6,291 nucleotides of DNA, from positions 1-6,291 of the forward strand of contig JAQGKJ010000885.1 in NCBI GenBank assembly GCA_028290165.1, written 5' to 3'. Position numbers and translations under genes: made by a program. The stretch comes from Bradyrhizobium sp. (lineage in GTDB: Bacteria > Pseudomonadota > Alphaproteobacteria > Rhizobiales > Xanthobacteraceae). The notes beneath the pieces were generated by a model, which was not told where the DNA came from, did not search any database, and saw only the letters and a list, made by a program, of their open reading frames with translations. Shown here piece after piece: positions 1 to 5,403 of the stretch (position 1 is its first letter; each line of letters starts with the position of its first letter).

Positions 1-411
1 CTTCGGCGCCACCGAATGGTGCATCCACTCATAGCCGTCGCGATAGACGTCCTCCTGGGTGCCGAACGGCCGCTTGTCGAGCACCATCTTGGCGCGCTGA
101 TAGATCACGGCGCGGGTGTCGCGGGAAAACGGCATGCCGTCCTTCTCGCTCTCGAAGAAATATTGCCGCATCTCCGGCCTGATCTCTTCGAGCAGGAAAC
201 GCAGATGCGCCGCGATCGGATAGTTCCGCAGAATCGCGTGATTCTGCTGCAGCAGGTCGCGGATGCCGAGCGCCGTCAGGCCGCCGAAGATCAGGATCGG
301 GATCAGGACCAGATCGAGCAGCTTGCGATCGAGGATCCCGAGGCCGAGCAGCAATGCCGTGACGACGCCGCAAATCGTAAGAACGATGAAGCGTGGCGAG
401 AACGGAAGCAT
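1..411 (-). CDS. FMN-binding glutamate synthase family protein, N-terminal part (cut by left edge)
   Basis: The 137 visible residues begin MLPFSPRFIV and run off the left edge at ...HHSVAPK. The start is fixed: the next ATG upstream in the same frame (423-421) is followed immediately by TAA. Two hydrophobic segments (about residues 8-27 and 33-50) are followed by a soluble stretch with RFLLEEIRPEMRQYFFES, then DKRPFGTQEDVY and GYEWMHHS. I recognise this as the membrane-anchored N-terminus that precedes the glutamate synthase FMN/Fe-S domain (Pfam Glu_synthase type) in stand-alone 'glutamate synthase domain 2' proteins. The catalytic barrel would lie outside the window, so no active-site residues can be checked. 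Members of this family lack the glutaminase domain of true GltB, and their physiological reaction is not well established. No strong Shine-Dalgarno sequence precedes the start. The nearest gene upstream, the patatin gene, is on the same strand but 271 bp away, so this gene probably has its own promoter. Confidence 0.8.
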   Translation of the reverse strand, partial: MLPFSPRFIVLTICGVVTALLLGLGILDRKLLDLVLIPILIFGGLTALGIRDLLQQNHAILRNYPIAAHLRFLLEEIRPEMRQYFFESEKDGMPFSRDTRAVIYQRAKMVLDKRPFGTQEDVYRDGYEWMHHSVAPK

Positions 412-583
412 CAGCGTTTACATGGGACCACTTTAGGCCGATTGTGCCGTCTTGTTCTTCGTTAGGTGCAAGCCTAATCCAACTTTCGGAGCAATGCTGT
501 ACACGATATCTCGCCTGCAGGTCATGGATATGACGGCCCTCAGGCTGGCCAACCCACGGGCCGCGAATCAATCGGTCCGGTGG

Positions 584-633
584 CCGGGTATGTTGCCCTT
601 CTCGCGCTCTTTTTGCGGTGCAACGTAGCCCGG
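584..633. repeat. Imperfect inverted repeat, probable decayed intergenic palindrome
   Basis: CCGGGTATGTTGC at 584-596 faces GCAACGTAGCCCGG at 620-633. The arms pair except for one extra base and a central mismatch, around a loop of about 23 bases. It lies in the 271-bp gap (412-682) between the patatin gene and the glutamate-synthase-like gene, where I see no convincing gene. The CGTAGCCCGG arm resembles dispersed palindromes I associate with Bradyrhizobium-type genomes. That resemblance is from memory, and the element may be only a degenerate copy. Confidence 0.35.
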
Positions 634-649
634 CGTTCGCATGGGCGGC

Positions 650-664
650 CCCTCATCCTGAGGG
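650..664. repeat. Short perfect hairpin just downstream of the patatin gene
   Basis: CCCTCA (650-655), loop TCC, TGAGGG (659-664) is a perfect 6-bp stem. It lies 18 bases beyond the patatin stop codon on the minus strand. No T-run follows in the direction of transcription, so it does not meet the pattern of an intrinsic terminator. It is more likely a fragment of a dispersed CTCATCCTGAG-type repeat, although it could protect the 3' end of the patatin mRNA. Confidence 0.4.
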
Positions 665-682
665 CGGATGCGGCGGCAGGAC

Positions 683-1555
683 TCAGTGACTATGCGGGCG
701 CATCTCTTCTGGAATACCGCTTCGCTCCAGGCCGTTTCGCGCCAGCCACGCATCGGTGCTCTCTATGGCGCGCTGGATATGGTCGGCCGTTCGCGAGAAA
801 TCGTAAGGCGATCCCACCAGCGGGCATAATGGCGGCACCACGAAGTATTCGATGCTGGCGTCGAGGCCTTCGAGCTCGATCACCAGTTGCCGCGAGATCA
901 GCAGCGTCAGCGCATGCAACGCATTGGCGACCGCACCGACCGGAGGCGCGTGCGTGGCGCAGGCATACCCCGTCGGCAGAATGATCAGGCGCTTTGCGCC
1001 CTTCGCGACCGCGACCCTGATCGGCGTGTTGGAGGAGATGGCGCCGTCGGCCAGGTAAAAGTCCTTGTAGGGGACCGGCGCAAAGGCGCCGGGGACAGCG
1101 GTGGAGGCGACGATCGCTTCGGCCGTCGAACCTTCGGACAGGACGACGCTGTCGCCCGAAATGATATCGGTGGTGACGATGTGAACCGGAAGCCTGGCAT
1201 CCTCCAGGTTCTTGTAGGGGATATGGTCGTCGATCAGTTTGCGAATGCCATCATGCGGGATCAGGAAATCCCGGCGCCAGATAAATCCCAGCAGCGTCCG
1301 CCAGGTGACAGGGAAGACGTCGCGCCGCTGCAATCCGCGCCAGATGGTCTCGAGGTGCAGAACGCCCTTCAGCGTGGGATCGCCGGCATAATAGGCGCCG
1401 TTCAGCGCACCGACGCTGGAGCCGACCACCATGTCCGCCGATATTCCGTGGGCGGCGAGCGAGTGCATCATCCCCACCTGAATGGCGCCAAAGCTGCCCC
1501 CGCCCGCGAATACAAAGGCCGTTTTCGTTGGGCCAGCCTGGTTGTAGATGGACAA
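683..1555 (-). CDS. Patatin-like phospholipase family protein (RssA-type)
   Basis: This 290-residue protein is a predicted serine lipid acyl hydrolase with the complete patatin signature. The oxyanion-hole loop is GGGSFGAIQVG (residues 18-28). The nucleophile elbow is GSSVG, with Ser47 in the middle. The catalytic-dyad Asp170 sits in LADGAISSNTP, and STAVPGAFAPV (151-161) is the conserved stretch before it. The length and single-domain layout match the small bacterial RssA/COG1752 class. No signal peptide or membrane anchor is visible, so the protein is probably cytoplasmic or peripheral. The start is TTG at 1555: reading back to an in-frame stop gives no ATG, and the next internal ATG (residue 29) would cut off the oxyanion loop. 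GGGAG lies 11 bases upstream, a rather long spacing. The substrate is not predictable; phospholipid or another acyl ester is likely. fpr ends 292 bp upstream on the same strand, too far to assume an operon. Confidence 0.9.
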   Translation of the reverse strand: MSIYNQAGPTKTAFVFAGGGSFGAIQVGMMHSLAAHGISADMVVGSSVGALNGAYYAGDPTLKGVLHLETIWRGLQRRDVFPVTWRTLLGFIWRRDFLIPHDGIRKLIDDHIPYKNLEDARLPVHIVTTDIISGDSVVLSEGSTAEAIVASTAVPGAFAPVPYKDFYLADGAISSNTPIRVAVAKGAKRLIILPTGYACATHAPPVGAVANALHALTLLISRQLVIELEGLDASIEYFVVPPLCPLVGSPYDFSRTADHIQRAIESTDAWLARNGLERSGIPEEMRPHSH

Positions 1556-1614
1556 AGTTTTGTGGGCTCCCCGCTCGGCGCGGCTTGCGAAATGCCACGC
1601 GACGTCCGGTTGGG

Positions 1615-1647
1615 CTTATAGCAGCAGGTGGCCGGCTGCACTATCAA
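1615..1647 (-). promoter_or_regulatory. Candidate promoter of the patatin gene
   Basis: On the minus strand, TATAAG (1620-1615) is preceded by TG plus one base, giving an extended -10 motif TGCTATAAG. TTGATA (1647-1642) lies 21 bases upstream, which is longer than the ideal 17, but extended -10 promoters tolerate a weak -35. The -10 lies about 60 bases before the TTG start of the patatin gene. This is a motif match only. Confidence 0.25.
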
Positions 1648-1735
1648 CGTTGGTTGTGTGATGGGACGTCGTCACTCCCGGCGCCGCGCGTTCGCGTGAA
1701 CCCAGAACCTCCCTATCGTCCTCTCCGCGCACGCG

Positions 1736-1820
1736 GGGACCCCTAACCACCGATGGGTGTGTTTGCGAAAGCTGCGGCCGCTGCCAAGCCTAACAAAAAG
1801 CATCGGTGGTTATGGGTCCC
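1736..1820. repeat. Long-arm inverted repeat between fpr and the patatin gene
   Basis: GGGACCCCTAACCACCGATG at 1736-1755 is the reverse complement of 1801-1820 at 19 of 20 positions; the one difference is T1813. The 45-base loop has no coding content. Each arm is backed by a smaller GC palindrome: CCGCG-CA-CGCGG at 1725-1736 on the left and GTCCCGG/CCGGGAC at 1816-1836 on the right. The shape suggests a REP/BIME-like or small non-autonomous mobile element rather than a protein-binding site. I see no target duplication that would prove transposition. It occupies much of the 292-bp gap 1556-1847, which otherwise holds only the candidate patatin promoter. Confidence 0.7.
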
Positions 1821-1836
1821 GGCTCAAGACCGGGAC
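1816..1836. repeat. Hairpin directly after the fpr stop codon, possible 3' end structure
   Basis: GTCCCGG (1816-1822), loop CTCAAGA, CCGGGAC (1830-1836) is a perfect 7-bp GC-rich stem starting 11 bases after the fpr stop on the minus strand. It overlaps the right arm of the longer inverted repeat. The bases after it in the fpr direction (CCATAACC) contain no T-run, so it lacks the classic intrinsic-terminator tail. It may stabilise the 3' end of the fpr transcript or simply be part of the repeat. Confidence 0.45.
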
Positions 1837-1847
1837 GACGGACAAAA

Positions 1848-2621
1848 TCACCGCTCCACAAAGGCCTTCTCGATCACAAAGTGGCCGGGCTCGCTGTGAT
1901 TGCCCTCGGCAAAACCGCGCGCTTCGAACATCGCGCGCAGTTCTTCCAGCATGGCCGGGCTGCCGCACATCATGATGCGGTCGGTTGCGATATCGAGCGG
2001 CGGCTGGCCGATGTCGTTGAACAGTTGTTCGGAGGTGATCAGATCGGTGATGCGGCCGCGGTTGCGGAACGGCTCGCGAGTGACGGTCGGATAGTACACA
2101 AGCTTTTCGGCCAGCAACGGCCCAAACAATTCGTCGTGGCGCAATCTTGCCACCAACTCTTCGCCGTAAGCAAGTTCGGAGACCTGGCGGCAGCCGTGGA
2201 CGAGCACGATGGTTTCAAACCGTTCATACACTTCCGGATCCTTGATCAGGCTCGCGAATGGCGCGAGCCCGGTTCCGGTCGACAGCAGCAGCAGGCGTTT
2301 TCCGGGGATCAGATTGTCTGAAATCAACGTGCCGGTCGCCTTGCGTCCGACCAGGATGGTGTCGCCCTCCTTGATCTTCTGCAGCCTTGAGGTCAGCGGG
2401 CCGTCGGCGACCTTGATCGAGAAGAATTCCAGCGCCTCCTCGTGATTGGCGCTCGCCATGCTGTAGGCGCGCAGCAGCGGCCGGCCCTCGACTTCGAGGC
2501 CGATCATGGCGAACTGCCCGTTCTGGAAGCGGAAGCCGGAATTGCGGGTGGCGGTGAAGCTGAAAAGCGTGTCGGTCCAGTGCCGGACGGAAAGAACTTT
2601 CTCTCGATGGAATGCGCTCAT
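1848..2621 (-). CDS. fpr: Ferredoxin/flavodoxin-NADP reductase, bacterial short-type FPR
   Basis: This 257-residue FAD flavoprotein moves electrons between NADPH and ferredoxin or flavodoxin in the cytoplasm. In related bacteria it supports redox balance, oxidative-stress defence or nitrogenase electron supply. The N-terminal FAD domain carries RAYSMAS (RxYS motif, residues 51-54). The NADP domain carries STGTGLAPF (114-122), VHGCR (141-145) and CGSP (219-222). The C-terminus ...VIEKAFVER lacks the terminal Tyr of plant-type enzymes and matches the Rhodobacter/Azotobacter subclass. I chose ATG 2621 (MSAFHREKVLSV) because family members begin there. The frame stays open to an ATG at 2747, but the extra 42 residues (MTISDIALSHG...) look non-native. 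Only a weak GGA about 13 bases upstream serves as a ribosome binding site. The gene is divergent from the ATP-grasp gene and has no co-directional neighbour close by. Confidence 0.95.
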   Translation of the reverse strand: MSAFHREKVLSVRHWTDTLFSFTATRNSGFRFQNGQFAMIGLEVEGRPLLRAYSMASANHEEALEFFSIKVADGPLTSRLQKIKEGDTILVGRKATGTLISDNLIPGKRLLLLSTGTGLAPFASLIKDPEVYERFETIVLVHGCRQVSELAYGEELVARLRHDELFGPLLAEKLVYYPTVTREPFRNRGRITDLITSEQLFNDIGQPPLDIATDRIMMCGSPAMLEELRAMFEARGFAEGNHSEPGHFVIEKAFVER

Positions 2622-2742
2622 GGGCTTTGGTTTTTCCGATTGCCTTTGCTGTAGGAAACGAGTTTTTTTGGCTCCTCGATGCCGCGAAAACCCCTGCAAC
2701 ACCTGGTAATCTAGCCCGTGACTTAAAGCGATGTCGGAGATA

Positions 2743-2758
2743 GTCAACCCGTGTTGAC
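2743..2758. promoter_or_regulatory. Perfect 6-4-6 palindrome, candidate operator
   Basis: GTCAAC, spacer CCGT, GTTGAC. The half-sites contain TTGAC on both strands, so the site could be a dimer-binding operator or overlap -35 elements of divergent promoters. On the minus strand TTGACT (2747-2742) is followed 16 bases later by TAAGTC, a weak -10. On the plus strand TTGACG (2754-2759) has no good -10 at 16-18 bases. It is 122 bases from the fpr start and about 170 from the ATP-grasp start. No regulator gene is visible nearby. Confidence 0.35.
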
Positions 2759-2804
2759 GCGCAATTGACGGCTCAAAATGGCGGCCTTCGCTTGCAAAAA
2801 AGGT

Positions 2805-2834
2805 TTGCTGTCGATTGCCGCTCGCGCGTAATTA
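2805..2834 (+). promoter_or_regulatory. Candidate promoter of the ATP-grasp/Mur ligase operon
   Basis: TTGCTG (2805-2810) and TAATTA (2829-2834) are separated by 18 bases, a loose sigma-70-type arrangement about 95 bases before ATG 2929. This is a motif match only; housekeeping promoters in alphaproteobacteria are often poorly conserved. Confidence 0.2.
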
Positions 2835-2928
2835 ACGTGCTGAAATCGGGTCTCGATCAAGCAGATAATTGCCGCACCCGACCGAGATTTTCGTTAGAGC
2901 TGTGGAATGTCAGGCCATCGGATATTGC

Positions 2929-3930
2929 ATGCAGAACTTGCGGGAAATTCGAATGGGAAAACCGGGCTTCTATCCGGACCAGTCGATCTATGCGGCCTAT
3001 GCCTGCGCTGAATTCGGCCTCGCGTTTGAGGACCTCGACGGCGCAACCGGACTTCTCTTCAGCGTGGCTTCGAAGACCAGGCGCATTCATTTCGGCGCCG
3101 GCCGCGCTTCATGGTATCCGCAAAACAACGCCACCGCGTCGACGCTGGCGTCGGACAAATATTTCACCAACAAAGTACTTGAAGACGCCGGCGTTGCGAC
3201 GCTGGGCGGCGAATATTTCTTCCTCCATGACCGGCACCGGGCCCATCGCCCCGCCGGCCACGAGCGCGAAGACGCGCTCGCTTATTTGAAAGCTCTCGGC
3301 GGAATAGCCTTCGTCAAGCCATTGCAGGGGTCGCGCGGCGATTACGCCCAAGCCGTGCACGACGAAGCCTCGCTTGTTCGATATTTCGGCGAAGTTTCAA
3401 AATACTACGATGCGGTCCTGATCCAGCCTGTCGTCTCTGGCCTCGAATACCGGATTTTCCTGCTCGACGATGAGGTCGTCTATTCGGCGCGGAAATATCC
3501 GCCATCTCTGGCAGGCGATGGCGTGCGCACCATCCGCCAATTGCTGGTCGCGCATAACGAAGCCTTGCGAACCCGCGGCCTGTCGCCGGCTTCGATCGCT
3601 GAAGAGAGCGACGCTTCGCTCGCCACCGTGCTGCCCAAAGGCGAGCGCTGGGAGATTCCCGGGCGGATGAATTTCAGCGCGGGCGGAACGATGGCTCTCG
3701 AAGCTCCTCCTTCGGAGGCCGCGCTCAGCCTGGCCCGGAAGGCCGCGCGGGCGCTGGGGCTCCGCGTCGCCGCGGTGGACATGTTTACTTATATCGATGG
3801 AAGTCCGGACACCATGCGGGTCATCGAGGTGAACTCCAATCCGTCGATCCGGCTGCTGGAGCAATCGAACCGGGGCGACCTGATCCTTAAAATCTGGCAC
3901 CACACCTTTTTGGCGATGGGGCTGCTTTAG
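2929..3930 (+). CDS. ATP-grasp ligase resembling the ATP-grasp part of cyanophycin synthetase
   Basis: Predicted ATP-dependent carboxylate-amine ligase that would join an amino acid to a carboxylate through an acyl phosphate. Numbering from ATG 2929 (333 residues): a small N-terminal region (1-70) precedes the ATP-grasp fold. SDKYFTNKVLEDAGV (75-89) carries ATP-binding Lys77. FVKPLQGSRGDY (128-139) gives Lys130 and the glycine-rich loop. The linker strand is IQPVVSGLEYRIFLLDDEVV (165-184). RKYPPSLAGDGVRTIRQLL (188-206) closely follows the R-PP-GDG-TI-L signature of cyanophycin-synthetase-type ATP-grasp domains. Asp284, Glu300 and Asn302 (AVDMFTY; VIEVNSNPS) form the metal site. Start choice is uncertain: TTG 2869 is the longest, ATG 2929 has GGA 7 bases upstream, and ATG 2953 has the best ribosome binding site (CGGGAA, 7-base spacing). 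Codon use becomes typical only from about 2929. The stop overlaps the next gene's GTG by one base. CofF/RimK-like glutamyl ligation or a dipeptide ligase remain possible roles. Confidence 0.85.
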   Translation: MQNLREIRMGKPGFYPDQSIYAAYACAEFGLAFEDLDGATGLLFSVASKTRRIHFGAGRASWYPQNNATASTLASDKYFTNKVLEDAGVATLGGEYFFLHDRHRAHRPAGHEREDALAYLKALGGIAFVKPLQGSRGDYAQAVHDEASLVRYFGEVSKYYDAVLIQPVVSGLEYRIFLLDDEVVYSARKYPPSLAGDGVRTIRQLLVAHNEALRTRGLSPASIAEESDASLATVLPKGERWEIPGRMNFSAGGTMALEAPPSEAALSLARKAARALGLRVAAVDMFTYIDGSPDTMRVIEVNSNPSIRLLEQSNRGDLILKIWHHTFLAMGLL

Positions 3931-5246
3931 TGTTTGATCTTCCGAAATACGGCGACGGCGTTTGCCTGGCGCGGCTGGCAGAGCTGCTCGATATCATCGC
4001 GGTGGATCGCGCAAAACTTTCGCGCATGTCGGTCGTTGTGACGGGGTCCAACGGCAAGGGCTCGACGGCGGCGCTGTGTGCCGGCATCGGCCGCGGCTAC
4101 GGCTTGCGAACCGGATTATTCACCTCGCCGCATTTACACCGCTTCAACGAGCGGTTTCAGGTCGATGGCGCCGATATCGGCGATGACGACCTGGCGCGCC
4201 TCGTCTCAAGGATCGAAGCCGCTATCGCCAACATTTCGAAGCGCAGCAGCGAAAACTTCGGAAGCTTTGAGGCGATGTTCGCACTGGCCTGCCTGTATTT
4301 TCAGGAGCGGAATTGTGAGTTCGCGGTGTTCGAGGCCGGTATCGGCGGCCGCTACGATCCGGTACGTCTGGTCGGCTCGCCCGTTACCTGCGTCACCTCG
4401 GTGGATTACGAGCATGTCGAGCTGCTGGGTCATTCGCTGGAATTGATTGCTTCCGACAAAAGCGATGCTTGCGCCGCCGGAGGCACGATCGTCTACGGCG
4501 AGAACTGCAAAGAACTTCGGCCGCATCTGACCGAGTATAACCGCTATCGCGCGATCGCTGGGCTGTTCGTCCGCGAGGAGATCGGAATTTCGGGCGAATC
4601 CGTTTCGGCGCCCATGCAGCGGTTCGATTTCGCGTTCGGGGGTCATGAGTTTCACCGCCTTGAAATGAGCCTGCTCGGCGCCTTTCAATTCAACAATGCC
4701 GCGATCGCAATCACGCTATTCCTGCTCTGGCTGGAACGTGGGCGGCCCGGAGCAGCTCTCGATAAAATCGAACCCGCCGTCCGATCGGGCCTGCGCGACA
4801 TCAGCTGGCCCGGCCGCCTCGAAATCATCCAGCATGACCCGCTCACCGTCATCGACGTCGGCCACACCCCGGACGGCATCCGGCAATCTCTCGCCAGCCT
4901 GAAGGCGATTTACGGCGCGCAGGGCTGGATTCTCGTGGCCGGCGTTTCCCGCGACAAGAAGGCCGGCGAGATCGTGGGCGCGCTGGCGCCGTCCTTCGAC
5001 ACCATCATCTGCACGGCGGCGCATCACAAGGGCGCGGATGCGAACGATATCGCCGCCGCGGCGCGACAGGCCAATCCGGACGCGGATGTTCGGATTGCCG
5101 CCAGCATCGAGGATGCCGTCGGCGTCAGCCAAAAACTCGCTGCGTCACGAAATCGGAAAATATATGTCGCCGGTGGACTGTTTCTCGCGATCGAATACGC
5201 GACCGTCGCCAAAGGCGGCCGTGCGCAGGATTTGAATTTTTTCTAA
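3930..5246 (+). CDS. FolC-like Mur ligase family protein, partner of the ATP-grasp ligase
   Basis: A 438-residue Mur ligase family protein, predicted to use ATP to form an amide between a carboxylate and an amino acid. The P-loop is TGSNGKGST (38-46, Lys43). TSPHLHRFNERFQVDG (65-80) is the FolC-type loop, and FEAGIGGRYDP (134-144) and SDKSD (175-179, Lys177 at the position of the carbamylated Lys) follow. The C-terminal domain has WPGRLEII (293-300), DVGHTPDG (309-316), GVSRDKK (338-344) and AGGLFLAIEY (414-423). Length fits bifunctional folylpolyglutamate/dihydrofolate synthases. Several FolC signatures differ: HQxxNA is FQFNNA, DGAHNP is DVGHTP, EKAGI is DKSDA, and GGRLDATN is GGRYDPVR. I read it as a specialised paralogue, not the housekeeping folC. 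The start is GTG 3930, sharing its G with the TAG of the preceding gene, with GGGG (3918-3921) 8 bases upstream. This suggests translational coupling. A true FolC cannot be excluded. Confidence 0.85.
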   Translation: MFDLPKYGDGVCLARLAELLDIIAVDRAKLSRMSVVVTGSNGKGSTAALCAGIGRGYGLRTGLFTSPHLHRFNERFQVDGADIGDDDLARLVSRIEAAIANISKRSSENFGSFEAMFALACLYFQERNCEFAVFEAGIGGRYDPVRLVGSPVTCVTSVDYEHVELLGHSLELIASDKSDACAAGGTIVYGENCKELRPHLTEYNRYRAIAGLFVREEIGISGESVSAPMQRFDFAFGGHEFHRLEMSLLGAFQFNNAAIAITLFLLWLERGRPGAALDKIEPAVRSGLRDISWPGRLEIIQHDPLTVIDVGHTPDGIRQSLASLKAIYGAQGWILVAGVSRDKKAGEIVGALAPSFDTIICTAAHHKGADANDIAAAARQANPDADVRIAASIEDAVGVSQKLAASRNRKIYVAGGLFLAIEYATVAKGGRAQDLNFF

Positions 5247-5254
5247 GCTCAGAG

Positions 5255-5387
5255 TTCGTCATGGCCGGGCATAGCCGTCCGAAGGACGGCGTCGCTTCCG
5301 CTCGCCTATGCCCGGCCATCCACGTCTTCCCCTCTACAGCCGCCGAAAGAAGACGTGGATGCCCGGCACAAGGCCGGGCATGACGAA
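5255..5387. repeat. Composite palindromic repeat between convergent genes
   Basis: A 133-bp element bounded by 9-bp terminal inverted repeats, TTCGTCATG (5255-5263) and CATGACGAA (5379-5387). Inside are nested perfect palindromes: ATGGCCGGGCATAG (5261-5274) with 5306-5319 (14 bp); GCCGTCC-GAA-GGACGGC (5274-5290); CATCCACGTCTTC (5317-5329) with 5349-5361 (13 bp); and ATGCCCGGC (5359-5367) with GCCGGGCAT (5373-5381). This is the build of a dispersed intergenic repeat (BIME/MITE-like), and the motifs match what I recall as common in Bradyrhizobium-type genomes. It begins 8 bases after the Mur ligase stop and ends 16 bases before the stop of the binding-protein gene. It may therefore separate convergent transcripts, although no T-run marks a classic terminator on either strand. 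Confidence 0.85.
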
Positions 5388-5403
5388 GACCTCGCTATGA
5401 CGT

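Larger units (their letters stand above)
2622..2928. other. Divergent regulatory region between fpr and the ATP-grasp/Mur ligase operon
   Basis: About 300 bp without a convincing gene, visibly more AT-rich than its surroundings, as expected for a two-way promoter region. It contains the perfect palindrome GTCAAC-CCGT-GTTGAC (2743-2758), a second TTGACG at 2765-2770, a short GCAAA/TTTGC repeat (2794-2808) and an AT-rich TAATTA (2829-2834). Frames can be read through from both sides: fpr back to 2747, the ATP-grasp gene back to TTG 2869. Their codon use there is poor (for example AGA and TGT before 2929), which argues for the shorter starts. Confidence 0.55.

Noticed and set aside
462..477. TTAGG/CCTAA dyad upstream of the glutamate-synthase-like gene
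   Set aside because: Only 5 bp per arm, with no promoter motif placed sensibly around it; too weak to list as a site.
29..571. Minus-strand open frame of 180 codons overlapping the left edge
   Set aside because: It is very rich in Arg, Ala and Asp, as expected for an out-of-frame shadow in GC-rich DNA. The overlapping frame starting at 411 encodes a recognisable protein with two membrane segments.
887..1621. Plus-strand open frame of 244 codons antisense to the patatin gene
   Set aside because: It mirrors the patatin reading frame on the other strand and has low-complexity composition (many Gly, Arg, Asp). The opposite strand carries a complete catalytic signature.
2622..2747. N-terminal extension of fpr to an ATG at 2747 (42 more residues)
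   Set aside because: Short-type FPR proteins start at the equivalent of MSAFHREKVLSV. The extension has no family likeness, and it would consume the divergent promoter region.
2794..2808. GCAAA-AAAGG-TTTGC as an operator
   Set aside because: A 5-bp dyad in AT-rich promoter DNA is expected by chance, and nothing else supports it.
5255..5387. CRISPR array or classic rho-independent terminator
   Set aside because: The repeated blocks are inverted and nested rather than direct and evenly spaced, and no T-run follows any stem on either strand.
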